64,000 nt of DNA from Aureimonas sp. Leaf427 (GTDB lineage Bacteria; Pseudomonadota; Alphaproteobacteria; Rhizobiales; Rhizobiaceae), in NCBI RefSeq assembly GCF_001425485.1, contig NZ_LMQW01000053.1, forward strand, positions 160,856-224,855, read 5' to 3'. Under the pieces are notes generated by a model. That model had not been told where the DNA came from. It did no database searches and worked only from the letters and a program-made list of their open reading frames with translations. The position numbers and the translations under genes were made by a program. Shown in pieces: positions 26,739 through 35,612 of this stretch (its first letter is position 1; every line of letters begins with the position of its first letter).

Positions 26739-27140
26739 GCGTAGGCGACGACTTAAATGTCCGCTTCCGGGAAGCCGCAGCCTCCATCGGAACGGCGAGA
26801 AGGGGTCGAAACTCGTCCGACCACTTCCAGACGACTGCTTCCGTGATGCCGATCGACTCGGCTGGGTGGTTAGCGGTCAGCCGGCTTTCAGGTATGCGAT
26901 AGACAGACCAGACTTTGGATCGGCGCTGCCGATGTCTTCGATCTCGATTGACCGTGTGTTTGGCTCAACGCGGTCGGGCCCCTGGACGGGCCAAGGCCTT
27001 GCCGCTTTCCGCGGCTCGCGACATCGTTTAAGGCCGGCCCGTGGTCACGTCCGCCCTGTATGATGCCTGGGAGCTGTGCTGGAAGGATGTGTCGGCCAGC
27101 AACTTGGTTGCTTAATTGAGACGATCGTGGACCCGACGAT
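26739..27140. other. Gene-poor region with degenerate repeat
   Basis: No convincing gene is seen here. It contains one copy of the dispersed repeat (26799-26892), and the remainder is the upstream region of the hybrid histidine kinase, whose TTG start is at 27141. Confidence 0.6.
26799..26892 (+). repeat. Dispersed degenerate intergenic repeat, copy 1
   Basis: This stretch (GGGGTCGAAA near the start, TCGGCTGGGTGGTTAGCGG, ending GGCTTTCAG) matches 29315-29408 at roughly 70% by eye and 45414-45504 more weakly. All three copies lie in gene-poor gaps on the same strand. Confidence 0.6.
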
Positions 27141-29198
27141 TTGAGTACGTCCCATGCATTCCTCGCCGGCGGCGGGGCCGCCTCGCGCATGATCCTCGAG
27201 CGCGACTGGACTGACCATCCGCTCGGACCTATCTCGGGCTGGCCGGGTGAGTTGCGTTCTGCGCTCAGCCTGATCCTCAATTCGCCCGAATCCATGATCC
27301 TGGCCTGGGGTCCGGATCTCAGCTTCTTCTTCAACGAGACTTACTTCCCGCTTCTCGGTCCCCGGCTGCCCTGGGCGATGGGCGAGCGCTTCGACAAGGT
27401 GTGGGCTGACGCCTGGGCCCAGGCGAAGCCGATCATCGACGCGGCATTCGAGGGCCGCAGCCAGCGCTTCGTCGATCTGCCCTGGACCCTCGATACCGAC
27501 CGGGGCGTGCGCGATACCTGGTGGTCGTTCTCTTATTCGCGCGTCCTCGATGGCAATGGCGAGGTCGCCGGCCTCTTCATCTTCACCAACGAGACGACGG
27601 CGCGCGTGCTCGCCGACCAGGCGCTCCTGGAAAGCCAGGGCCAGCTTCGGACGGCCAACGAGACGCTGGAACGGCTCGTGGAAGAGCGGACCACCGAGCG
27701 CGACCTGATGTGGACCGCTTCGCCGGATCTGATGGTGGTCATCGACGGCGAGGGCATGTTGCATAGGGCCAACCCTGCCTGGACGCAGCTCCTCGGCTAC
27801 GGGCCCGACGAACTCGTCGGGCGCCACGTCAACGAGTTCGTGCTGCCCGACGATCATCAGGAAACCGTCGACGCCTATGTCCTGGCCGCCGCGGGCGGCT
27901 CGCCGCGGATCGTCAACCGCTACCGCCACAAGGACGGATCGGTCCGATACATCGCCTGGGCCGCGATCCCCAACGGCGACGTCACCTTCGCGTTCGGACG
28001 GGACGTCACGGAGGAGAAGGAGCGCGGCGAGGCGCTGCGCCTTGCTGAGGAGGCGCTCCGCCAAAGCCAGAAGATGGAGGCAGTCGGGCAGCTCACCGGC
28101 GGGCTCGCGCACGACTTCAACAACCTGCTTGCCGGCATTTCCGGCTCGCTCGACATGATGCAGACGCGCATCGGGCAGGGCCGCATCGACGAACTCGACC
28201 GCTACATGGTGGGAGCGCAAGGGGCGGCCAAGCGCGCAGCGGCCCTGACCCATCGCCTGCTGGCCTTCTCGCGGCGCCAGACGCTCGAGCCGAAGCCCAC
28301 CGACGTGAACCGCCTGATCTCCGGGATGGAGGATCTGATCCGCCGCACCGTCGGGCCGCAGATCATCGTGGAGGCAATCGCGACGGCGGGGCTATGGCCA
28401 GCCCTGGTCGATCCGAACCAGCTCGAGAACGCCCTCCTGAATCTGTGCATCAACGCCCGCGACGCCATGCCCAACGGCGGCCGGATTGCGATCGAGACTG
28501 CCAACCGCTGGCTCGACGATCGGACGGCGCGCGAGCGCGATCTGCCGCCCGGGCCGTATCTCTCAATGTGCGTGTCGGACACCGGAACGGGCATGTCCGC
28601 CGACGTCGTGGAGCGGGCGTTCGATCCCTTCTTCACCACCAAGCCGATCGGCGTGGGCACGGGGCTCGGCCTTTCGATGATCTACGGGTTTGGCCGGCAG
28701 TCCGGGGGGCAGGTCCGCATCGATTCTGAGGTCGGCGCGGGAACGATGGTGTGCATCTACCTCCCTCGCCATCACGAGGAGGAGGCGCACGAGCCCGAGA
28801 CCGCACCGGCACCCATACGGTCCGACAACCGGGGCCGGTCTGTCCTCGTGGTGGACGACGAGCCCTTGGTGCGAATGCTTGTAGTGGATGCCGTCCAGGA
28901 TCTCGGCTTCATGGCGATCGAGGCTGGCGATGGCCCACAGGCGCTTCAGATTCTGCGCTCGGACGTGGCGATCGATCTCCTCGTGACCGACGTCGGCCTG
29001 CCCAACGGCATGAACGGGCGGCAGGTCGCTGACGCCGCCCGCGAGTTGCGCGCGGACCTCAAAGTTCTGTTTGTCACCGGCTACGCCGAGAACGCCGTTC
29101 TGAGCCACGGGCATCTCGATCCCGGCATGCAGGTAGTGACGAAGCCGTTCGACATGACGATCCTGTCGAACCGGATCCAGGGTATGGTCGGCGACTAA
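27141..29198 (+). CDS. Hybrid sensor histidine kinase with C-terminal receiver domain
   Basis: This 685-residue protein starts at a TTG. There is no membrane segment, so it is probably cytoplasmic. It has an N-terminal PAS-like domain (about residues 35-155: [23 protein letters not shown]), a coiled coil, and a second PAS domain (about 190-295: [13 protein letters not shown]). The kinase core has the phosphorylated His in [11 protein letters not shown], the N box [23 protein letters not shown] and GTGLGLSM. A receiver domain at about 565-680 has VVDDEP, the phospho-Asp in VTDVGLP, and Lys in VTKPFD. This HWE-adjacent/HisKA layout is typical of alphaproteobacteria. No partner regulator is adjacent, so its target is unknown. 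Confidence 0.88.
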   Translation: MSTSHAFLAGGGAASRMILERDWTDHPLGPISGWPGELRSALSLILNSPESMILAWGPDLSFFFNETYFPLLGPRLPWAMGERFDKVWADAWAQAKPIIDAAFEGRSQRFVDLPWTLDTDRGVRDTWWSFSYSRVLDGNGEVAGLFIFTNETTARVLADQALLESQGQLRTANETLERLVEERTTERDLMWTASPDLMVVIDGEGMLHRANPAWTQLLGYGPDELVGRHVNEFVLPDDHQETVDAYVLAAAGGSPRIVNRYRHKDGSVRYIAWAAIPNGDVTFAFGRDVTEEKERGEALRLAEEALRQSQKMEAVGQLTGGLAHDFNNLLAGISGSLDMMQTRIGQGRIDELDRYMVGAQGAAKRAAALTHRLLAFSRRQTLEPKPTDVNRLISGMEDLIRRTVGPQIIVEAIATAGLWPALVDPNQLENALLNLCINARDAMPNGGRIAIETANRWLDDRTARERDLPPGPYLSMCVSDTGTGMSADVVERAFDPFFTTKPIGVGTGLGLSMIYGFGRQSGGQVRIDSEVGAGTMVCIYLPRHHEEEAHEPETAPAPIRSDNRGRSVLVVDDEPLVRMLVVDAVQDLGFMAIEAGDGPQALQILRSDVAIDLLVTDVGLPNGMNGRQVADAARELRADLKVLFVTGYAENAVLSHGHLDPGMQVVTKPFDMTILSNRIQGMVGD

Positions 29199-29585
29199 TC
29201 TCGTCGAAGTGAGAGCAGCCGAACATGGTTGGCATCCGGTGTGGTCGCCCTCACCACCGATCGCGATCGGCAACGCTTGCTTTCTGGCGTTACAATTCGC
29301 GGCCGTAAAGTCTGGGAGGGGTCGAAAGTGGATGGACCGCTTTCGGACGTCCGCTTTCTCCGACATCGATTGGCTCGGCTGAGTGGATAGCGGTCAGGCA
29401 GCTTTCAGATCCCAACATAGGCTAGCTGACATTCCGCCCCCCTCATTGGCCAGAGGGTCCATAACGGTGAACAGTTGTTTGCCGTCAGATAGTTCGGAAA
29501 CGGAAAATCGGGAGCTAAACCCTCGTTGGGCCAAAGTTCGCTCAGTGGCATCGAAGAGATGCAGGATGAAGTCTGATTTCTTCGT
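29199..29585. other. Gene-poor region between convergent genes
   Basis: It lies between the kinase gene and the end of the LLM-oxidoreductase gene. It holds a copy of the dispersed repeat (29315-29408). No gene or clear terminator was seen. Confidence 0.6.
29315..29408 (+). repeat. Dispersed degenerate intergenic repeat, copy 2
   Basis: This copy contains GGGTCGAAAG, GGACGTCCGCTTTC, GGCTCGGCTGAGTGGATAGC and GGTCAGGCAGCTTTCAG. It aligns over about 94 bases with copy 1. Confidence 0.6.
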
Positions 29586-30719
29586 TCAGTGCGGAAGAGC
29601 GTCCACAGTCTGTGGAGCGGCGGATGTCGTGCGCAGTACTGGCGCCACCTCCGAGCCCAAAAGCTCGATCGAGCGTCGCATTGCCATGGGATCGTTCATC
29701 GCAGGACTCATCTGGAACGTGAGGCGCGAGATGCCTCCGAGCGCCCTGCTGGCCATGACGGCCTTCTCCGCGACTGAGCGGGGATCGCCGATCAGGAAAG
29801 CGCCGTCAGGGCCACACATCGCATCAAACTGACTCCTCGACGGTGGCGACCAGCCCCGCTCGCGACCGATCGTCGAGATCATGTAAGCGTGGCCGGGGAA
29901 GAAGGCGTCGCGAGCGGCCTCCGCCGTCTCGCCGACGAAGCCGATTGCATGGACACCGACCTTCAAAGTTTTCGGTGCATGCCCGGCGCTTGAGCCCGCC
30001 GCCCTGTAAAGATCGATCAACGGACGGAAGCGCTGGAAGCTACCTCCGATGATCGCGACCATCAGCGGCAGGCCGAGCGTGCCCGCACGGGCAAATGATT
30101 CAGGCGTTCCGCCGACGCCCAGCCAGATCGGCAGTTTTGCCTGGCTCGGTCGGGGGAAGACGCCGCGGTTCTCGATCGGCGGCCGGAAGCGGCCATGCCA
30201 TGTGACATGCGTCTTGTCCCGCAGCTTCAGGAGGAGGTCCAGCTTCTCTGCGAAGAGCGCGTCGTAGTCATGCATCGAGAAGCCGAAGAGCGGATAGGCT
30301 TCGCCGAAGGAGCCACGCCCGACGACGATCTCGGCCCGTCCCTTGGCTATGAGGTCGAGGGTCGCGAAGTCCTGGAACACACGCACGGGATCGGCCGCGC
30401 TCAGCACCGTCACGGCGCTCGTCAGGCGGATGTGCTGCGTCCTGGCCGCGGCGGCCGCCAAGATCAAGGCGGGAGCGGAGTCGAGGAACTCGGCGCGGTG
30501 ATGCTCGCCGATGCCGAACACGTCGAGCCCGGCACGGTCGGCGGTCTCCACCTCGTCGAGCAGCCGCTCCATTCGCTCGGTCTGCGGAATGGTCGCGCCC
30601 GTGGAGGGATCGGGAAGCGAGACGGCAAAGCTGTCGATGCCGATCTCCATCGGTGTGCCGCTCGTGCGCGGTGACAGCGTGGTGACGACGCTTTGACGCT
30701 CGGGGATGAGCGCGCTCAT
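29586..30719 (-). CDS. LLM-class flavin-dependent oxidoreductase (luciferase-like)
   Basis: The start at 30719 overlaps the lipoprotein stop (ATGA) and gives 377 residues; MEIGIDSF at 30650 is the alternative and matches the usual family start. The bacterial luciferase-like fold is seen in IGEHHRAEFLDSAP, RTQHIRLTSAVTVLSA and DPVRVFQDFATLDLIAKGRAEIVVGRGSF, with WLGVGGTPESFARAG near the centre. These enzymes use reduced FMN or F420; family relatives act as monooxygenases. It belongs to a minus-strand group with a small lipoprotein, an azoreductase and a DoxX protein, divergent from a LysR gene. Overlapping start suggests translational coupling to the lipoprotein. Confidence 0.85.
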   Translation of the reverse strand: MSALIPERQSVVTTLSPRTSGTPMEIGIDSFAVSLPDPSTGATIPQTERMERLLDEVETADRAGLDVFGIGEHHRAEFLDSAPALILAAAAARTQHIRLTSAVTVLSAADPVRVFQDFATLDLIAKGRAEIVVGRGSFGEAYPLFGFSMHDYDALFAEKLDLLLKLRDKTHVTWHGRFRPPIENRGVFPRPSQAKLPIWLGVGGTPESFARAGTLGLPLMVAIIGGSFQRFRPLIDLYRAAGSSAGHAPKTLKVGVHAIGFVGETAEAARDAFFPGHAYMISTIGRERGWSPPSRSQFDAMCGPDGAFLIGDPRSVAEKAVMASRALGGISRLTFQMSPAMNDPMAMRRSIELLGSEVAPVLRTTSAAPQTVDALPH

Positions 30720-30859
30720 TGAAGGGACTGGTCGCCGTCTTGAGCGCCCTGCTGGGGCGAGGGATAGCCAATGCTCTTGCCGAACTGTGTCGTGTGGCAC
30801 CCGGCAAGTGTCAGCAGCAGGGCTGCCAGGGAAAGTGCCGAAAGAATACGCGTTGGCAT
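30716..30859 (-). CDS. Small lipoprotein
   Basis: This 47-residue protein starts at MPTRILSAL (30859). A hydrophobic signal segment LSLAALLLTLAGC ends in a lipobox with the Cys to be lipidated, followed by a short polar tail of about 27 residues. It resembles entericidin-like or small hypothetical lipoproteins. Its stop overlaps the start of the flavin oxidoreductase gene, so it is co-translated. No function can be assigned. Confidence 0.55.
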   Translation of the reverse strand: MPTRILSALSLAALLLTLAGCHTTQFGKSIGYPSPQQGAQDGDQSLQ

Positions 30860-30938
30860 CGTTCGATCGTCCTGTCTGTTGTGAGAGACGGAGCGGGACG
30901 GGTTTATTCCATCCCGCTCCACGCACCTTCAGTCCTTG

Positions 30939-31550
30939 TCAGGCGGCGCGCAGGGAAGCGATGGTCTCCAAAGCCTGCTTCATTGCGCCTTCCCGCTGCT
31001 CCGGCCCGACGGCCAGTCCTTCCGCGACGATCACTTCGGGATGGGTGATTCCGATGAAGGCGAGAAGCGAGCGCAGATAGGTTTCGGCATGTTCGAAGGA
31101 GGCCGCGGGCGTTTCGGCGCCATAGAAGCCGCCGCGCGCGATCGCGAGGATGACGCGTTTGTCTCCGGCCAAGCCCTCCGGGCCCGCCGCAGTGTATCGG
31201 AACGTCTTTCCTGCGACCGCGATCCGGTCGATCCACGCCTTGAGCTGGCTGGGAATGCCGAAATTGTAGAAGGCAACGCCGATCACGACGACGTCCGCGG
31301 CGAGGAATTCCTCCAGGACCTTGCCCCCAAGGGCGAGGTCTTCCTGAAGGGCCTGGTCGTGCAGGACCTCGGGGCTCTGGCCTGCGAGGTAGCGTCCCGT
31401 CAGATGCGGGATCGGTTCGGCCACGAGGTCGCGGTAGGTGACGTCCGTGTCCGGCGCCGCCGCCTTGAGGCGCTCGACCGCAGCCTGCGAGAGGTTGCGG
31501 CTGACGGAGTTCGGTCCGAGGATGCTGGAATCGACGTGCAAGAGCTTCAT
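30939..31550 (-). CDS. azoR: FMN-dependent NADH azoreductase
   Basis: This 203-residue protein has the flavodoxin-like azoreductase pattern: LLHVDSSILGPNSVSRNLS (FMN phosphate loop with Ser residues), VVVIGVAFYNFGIPSQLKAWID (FMN-binding PMYNF-like block), and IARGGFYG. Length and motifs match AzoR/AcpD. It reduces quinones and azo compounds with NADH in the cytoplasm and helps against thiol or quinone stress. It sits between a DoxX gene and the lipoprotein/LLM genes, all probably under the LysR protein at 32135. Confidence 0.9.
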   Translation of the reverse strand: MKLLHVDSSILGPNSVSRNLSQAAVERLKAAAPDTDVTYRDLVAEPIPHLTGRYLAGQSPEVLHDQALQEDLALGGKVLEEFLAADVVVIGVAFYNFGIPSQLKAWIDRIAVAGKTFRYTAAGPEGLAGDKRVILAIARGGFYGAETPAASFEHAETYLRSLLAFIGITHPEVIVAEGLAVGPEQREGAMKQALETIASLRAA

Positions 31551-31620
31551 GGTGTCATCCTTGAGGTCAGGCGGGAGATGATGCCGGCGACGTAGGGCCG
31601 GAGCGGTTTGGGCGCTGGGT

Positions 31621-32037
31621 TCAGGCCAGTCTGTTCTTCAGCGCCAAGGCCTGGTCGCGGTGCAGCCATGCAAGACCGGCGCAGAGGCCGAACAGGATGA
31701 TGGCAGGCACGGGGCTCGTCGGCAGAACGAGGAGATGAGTTAGGATGCCCCCGGCCATCGTCGCACCCAGCCACAGGGCGGCGGCGAGGGTCATGCCCGG
31801 GACGAACAGCCCGATGGCACCAACGACCTCGACGAGGCCGGTGACAGAGCGGAAGCCCTGGCCGAGCCCGATCTGATCGAAGATCTCAACCATCATGGGC
31901 AAGCCCGCGATCTTGGCGCCGCCGGCGGCGAGGAAGACGGCACCCAACAGGGCACGCAGAGTCCAGGAGGCAATCGTCCGTCCCTTGCGGGCCGGGGTGG
32001 AGGCAGATCGAATGGGTTCGGTCGGAGATAGGGTCAC
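31621..32037 (-). CDS. DoxX-family membrane protein
   Basis: This 138-residue membrane protein has four hydrophobic helices: TLRALLGAVFLAAGGAKIAG, SVTGLVEVVGAIGLFVPG, LAAALWLGATMAGGILTHL and IILFGLCAGLAWL. The first helix with GGAKIAGLPMMVEIFDQIGLG is the DoxX-like start. It is the first gene of the minus-strand azoR group and lies 97 bases from the divergent LysR gene. An inverted repeat in that gap is a likely operator. Function is unknown beyond a membrane redox association. Confidence 0.82.
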   Translation of the reverse strand: MTLSPTEPIRSASTPARKGRTIASWTLRALLGAVFLAAGGAKIAGLPMMVEIFDQIGLGQGFRSVTGLVEVVGAIGLFVPGMTLAAALWLGATMAGGILTHLLVLPTSPVPAIILFGLCAGLAWLHRDQALALKNRLA

Positions 32038-32108
32038 GTGTAGGTTCCTAGGCTCGAGGGTTCATGAAGCCTAGCGCACGAGGATCATCGCTCTCAGCCT
32101 ATATCTTT

Positions 32109-32123
32109 CGATGGAAACCATCG
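32109..32123. promoter_or_regulatory. Probable LysR operator
   Basis: A perfect inverted repeat CGATGG-AAA-CCATCG with AT-rich flanks lies 11 bases before the LysR start and between divergent genes. This is the usual site of LysR autoregulation and target control. Confidence 0.55.
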
Positions 32124-32134
32124 TATAAAACGAT

Positions 32135-33058
32135 ATGCTCGATTCCCTATCCATCGATCAGCTCCGCACGTTCATCGCCGCTGCCGGAGACGGGAGCTTC
32201 TCTGCGGCGGGACGCCGACTAGGTCGGTCGCAGTCCGTCGTGAGCCAGACGATCGCCAATCTCGAGGGTCATCTCGGGGTCAAGCTGTTCGAGCGCACGG
32301 GACACAAGCCGATCCTGACGAGAGATGGGCGCGCCCTTCTGGAGGAGGCGCGGAACGTCACCGGCAGCATGGATCGGTTGAAGGCGCGGGCCCGGGGACT
32401 GGCGGGGGGCCTTGAACCCGAACTCAGCATCGTCGTCGATGTGATGTTCCCGATCGCCGACCTGACCGCGGCGGTCGAAGCCTTTCGCATGGCGTTCCCC
32501 GACACGCCGCTCCGCCTGCATGTCGAGGCGCTCGGTGCCGTTATCGAACCCATTCTCGACGGGCGGTGCGCCTTCGGCGTCATGGGGTCGCTTCCGGAGG
32601 CTCCCGTGCCGATGACGACAGAGCGCATCTCCGAGGTGGTGATGATCGCGGTTGCCTCGCCCCACCACCCATTGGCCGCCGCGCGGGACGACATCACCGA
32701 CGACACGCTGTTCGAGCACGTCCAACTGGTGCTGACCGACAGATCGAAGCTGACGACGGGCAAGGAGTTTGGGGTCGTCTCGTCAAAGACGTGGCGTCTT
32801 GCTGATCTCGGCGCCAAGCACGCCTTCCTCAAGGCAGGCCTTGGTTGGGGCGGCATGCCGCTTCACCTCGTCGAGGCCGACATTGCCAATGGCCTGCTCG
32901 TTGCGCTGGAGGTCCGAAGTTTCGGTGCCCGCTCGCAGGTCATGCCGATGTCGGCCGTCTACCCCGCCGATACCCCTCCAGGACCTGCGGGCCGATGGAT
33001 GATCGAGCGGCTCAAGTCTGCTGGAGTTGTGGGCCGTCATGAAGTCGGCGAGATATAG
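32135..33058 (+). CDS. LysR-family transcriptional regulator
   Basis: This 307-residue protein starts with the winged helix LSIDQLRTFIAAAGDGSFSA and continues with the recognition helix region LGRSQSVVSQTIANLE. The effector domain follows (LSIVVDVMFPIADLTAAVEAF; FGVMGSLPE; AGLGWGGMPLHLVE). The gene is divergent from the DoxX-azoR-lipoprotein-LLM group, its probable target. The CGATGG/CCATCG dyad next to its start fits autoregulation. The inducing ligand is unknown; aromatic or quinone compounds are likely from the target genes. Confidence 0.88.
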   Translation: MLDSLSIDQLRTFIAAAGDGSFSAAGRRLGRSQSVVSQTIANLEGHLGVKLFERTGHKPILTRDGRALLEEARNVTGSMDRLKARARGLAGGLEPELSIVVDVMFPIADLTAAVEAFRMAFPDTPLRLHVEALGAVIEPILDGRCAFGVMGSLPEAPVPMTTERISEVVMIAVASPHHPLAAARDDITDDTLFEHVQLVLTDRSKLTTGKEFGVVSSKTWRLADLGAKHAFLKAGLGWGGMPLHLVEADIANGLLVALEVRSFGARSQVMPMSAVYPADTPPGPAGRWMIERLKSAGVVGRHEVGEI

Positions 33059-33409
33059 CGTCGTTCCAATCGACAGGACGGCCGACGCCGGACGGGCATC
33101 GCTCAGTGTTCGCGAACGGCTCGAGCCGCATCGTGACGGACCCTGGTAAGGCCATCGTCGAAAGCAGCGGTCAGTGACAGCTGAAACGCAGATCCCGCAC
33201 GTCAGCTTCCCGAACATCGACCGTCGCATTCGGCCTACTTGTTCATCGGAAACTATTCATCACCCAAACGGTCGGATGCCCGACCGCTTTTGATCCTGAT
33301 CGAAAAGCTGTCGGTGGCCTTCGTGGAAGGCCACCGACAGATCGTGGTGCCGAACGGTCTGGTATATCGAGACGATCACGCCCGCTCCTGCCGTCGTTAG
33401 GTTCTTCCG
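33059..33409. other. Intergenic region with strong hairpin upstream of tctD-like gene
   Basis: No gene is convincing here. The region contains a perfect 15-bp hairpin (33308-33340), preceded by a second partial dyad (33287-33308). It forms the upstream region of the two-component/Tct operon. Confidence 0.6.
33308..33340. promoter_or_regulatory. Perfect 15-bp hairpin upstream of the tct regulator gene
   Basis: CTGTCGGTGGCCTTC is followed by GTG and its exact complement, ending 69 bases before the response-regulator start. No T-run follows, so it is not a simple terminator. It may act in the leader RNA or mark a small mobile repeat. Confidence 0.5.
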
Positions 33410-34087
33410 ATGCGCATCCTCCTTGTCGAAGACGATCCGGACCTCGCCACCTGGCTGAGCCGTAGCCTCGCGCAACGCGGCTCGGTGGTCGAATGGGAGG
33501 AGGATGGGCGCTTGGCGGAACTGCGGCTGAAGAAGGAAACGTTCGACGCCATAGTGCTCGACCTCGGCCTACCCTCGCTCGACGGTGCCTCCCTCCTGAA
33601 GCGGTTGCGCGAGGCCGACGACGCGACCCCGACGCTGATCGTCACTGCCCGGGACGACCTGTCGAAACGCGTCGAGCTTCTCCATGCCGGGGCTGACGAT
33701 TTCCTCGCCAAGCCCTTTGCCGTGGAGGAACTGGAGGCGCGCCTCGTCGCACTTGTCCGGCGCAGCCATGGTCGGGCGCGTGGGGTCTACCAGTGCGGCC
33801 CGCTCGTTTTCGATCACAACGCACAGCGCTTCACCCTCGACGGCGAGCCGCTGGCGCTCGCACCCCGCGAGCACGCGGTTCTTCGCGTCCTCATCCAGCG
33901 GGTGGGCGAGCCGCTCTCCAAGCAACAGCTTCTTGACCGCCTCGTATCGACCGACAGCGACCTGCACCTCGAGGCCATCGAGGTCATGGTGCATCGGCTT
34001 CGCCGCAAGCTTGCCGGCGCCAGCGTGCAGATCGTGACGCTGCGCGGCCTCGGCTACTTCCTGGAGGCCGCAGATGGCGGGGCCTGA
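33410..34087 (+). CDS. tctD: OmpR-family response regulator (TctD-like)
   Basis: This 225-residue protein has a receiver domain (residues 1-115) with acidic pocket VEDDPD, phospho-Asp in VLDLGLPSLDG, and conserved Thr/Lys (VTARDD, AKPFAVEEL). The C-terminal OmpR winged helix (about 125-222) includes LAPREHAVLRVLIQR, EVMVHRLRRKL and TLRGLGYFLE. It overlaps the sensor kinase gene by 14 bases and is followed by tctCBA. This is the layout of TctDE systems, which induce tripartite tricarboxylate transporters. Its partner kinase is interrupted here, so its phosphorylation may be lost or supplied by another kinase. Confidence 0.82.
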   Translation: MRILLVEDDPDLATWLSRSLAQRGSVVEWEEDGRLAELRLKKETFDAIVLDLGLPSLDGASLLKRLREADDATPTLIVTARDDLSKRVELLHAGADDFLAKPFAVEELEARLVALVRRSHGRARGVYQCGPLVFDHNAQRFTLDGEPLALAPREHAVLRVLIQRVGEPLSKQQLLDRLVSTDSDLHLEAIEVMVHRLRRKLAGASVQIVTLRGLGYFLEAADGGA

Positions 34088-35564
34088 AGCAAGGGTTGCC
34101 TCGCATGAGACGGCTCGCCCGCTTTGGCTGACGCTGGCTCTCTGGACGGTCCCTGGCCTCGTCTTCCTGCTTGCCGCCGGCCTCTGGGTGTCGGCGACGA
34201 CGCTGCACGAGCTTTCCGACAGCGCGTACGATCGCTCGCTGGCCGGCGCCGTCCGGGCGATCAACCTCAACATCTCGACCGAAAGCGGCGGCGTCGGGGT
34301 GGAGCTTCCCTATCCCCTGTTCGAAAGTTTCCAGGCGACCGCCTCGGGCGAGGTCTTCTTTCGCGTCTCGACCGAGGATGGCCTCGTCCAGATCGGCGAC
34401 GCCCTCCTGCCGCCGCCGCCGGCGCTATCGGTTGGAGAGATCAGCTTCTACGACGCGACCTATTTCGATCGCCCGATCCGCGTCGCCGTCTTCAAGCGTC
34501 CTCTCGACCGCCCGCTCTACGGGGCTTCGAACGCCCAGAACATCGTCATCGAGGTCGCTGAGACCACCGGTTCGCGCGAGGCTTTCCGCCAGAGCCTCAT
34601 CCACCGTGCGATCTAGCGCGACGTCATCGCCGTTCTGGTCGCGGCCGTTCTTCTCGTTCTCGGTGCCCGCTTCGCTCTCACGCCACTCGCTGCCATGAAG
34701 GATCGCCTCGACCTTCGCGAGCCCGACGATCGCTCCCGTCTCGACACGACGGGGCTGCCGCGTGAAGTGCGCCCGCTGGTGGACGCTATCAACGACCTTC
34801 TGGAGCGTCACCGCGAGCAAGGCGAGGCCCAACGCCAATTCATCGACGATGCCTCACACCAGCTCAAGACGCCGATCGCGGTCCTACGCTCGCAGGTGGA
34901 CTTCGCCCTGCGTGCGGACGATCATGCCACCGCCCGCCAGACCCTCGAAGCAATGCGGCCAATCATCGACCGAGCGGCGCGCATGACCACACAACTTCTG
35001 GCTCTCGCACGCGCCAAGAACGCATCGCTGATGGATGGCTCGCAGGAGGCTCCGACGGACCTTTGTCGGCTTCTGCGCGACGTGGCGCGCCTGCACTTCG
35101 CGGAGGCGAGGCGGATGCGGATAGACCTTGAAGTCGAGGTTCCCGAGGAACCACTGTTCGCCCGCGGTTCCGAACCCCTTCTCTTCGAAGCGGTGAGCAA
35201 CCTCCTCGACAATGCGCTGAAAGCATCCCCGCGTGGCGGATCCGTAACGCTCCGGGCAGGTGCCGCAGCAAGCGAGGGTCTCGTGACCGCAGAGGTGTTG
35301 GACGAGGGACCCGGGATGGACACGGTCACCGTTACGCGGGTGGGAGAGCGGTTCGGTCACTCCGGTCGTCCGGAGCACGGAAGCGATCGGAGCGGTACGG
35401 GTCTGGGGCTCGCGATCGTGGCTGCCATCGTACAGGCGCATGGCGGATCGGTGCTGTTCATAAACCGACCCATGCAAGGGCTTCGGGCATCGATCGTCCT
35501 TGCCGCGGCGCAACGAGATTATGGCACCGCAACTGAAAGCCGGATGAAAGCAAGACCTCGTTAA
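34074..35564 (+). pseudogene. tctE: TctE-like sensor histidine kinase interrupted by an in-frame amber codon
   Basis: The frame from 34074 encodes a first membrane helix (LTLALWTVPGLVFLLAAGLW) and a periplasmic sensor domain of about 135 residues. It then meets TAG at 34614-34616. The same frame continues without a gap: second membrane helix (DVIAVLVAAVLLVLGARFAL), HAMP region, H box DDASHQLKTPIAVLRS, N box NLLDNALKASPRGG, DEGPGMD and GTGLGLAIV, ending at 35564. Apart from the stop, the gene looks intact and full length (496 codons). A CAG-to-TAG change is the simplest cause. An ATG at 34695 lacks a ribosome site, so an independent kinase half is unlikely. A sequencing error cannot be excluded. 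Confidence 0.85.
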
Positions 35565-35612
35565 GAAAGCCTTTCGGGCGGGGAGGCCCGCAACGATCTT
35601 CGGGAGGCTACC

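Noticed and set aside
34695..35564. Separate histidine-kinase gene starting at ATG 34695
   Set aside because: It is in the same frame as 34074-34613, lacks a ribosome site and would miss the second membrane helix. One gene with an amber codon is simpler.
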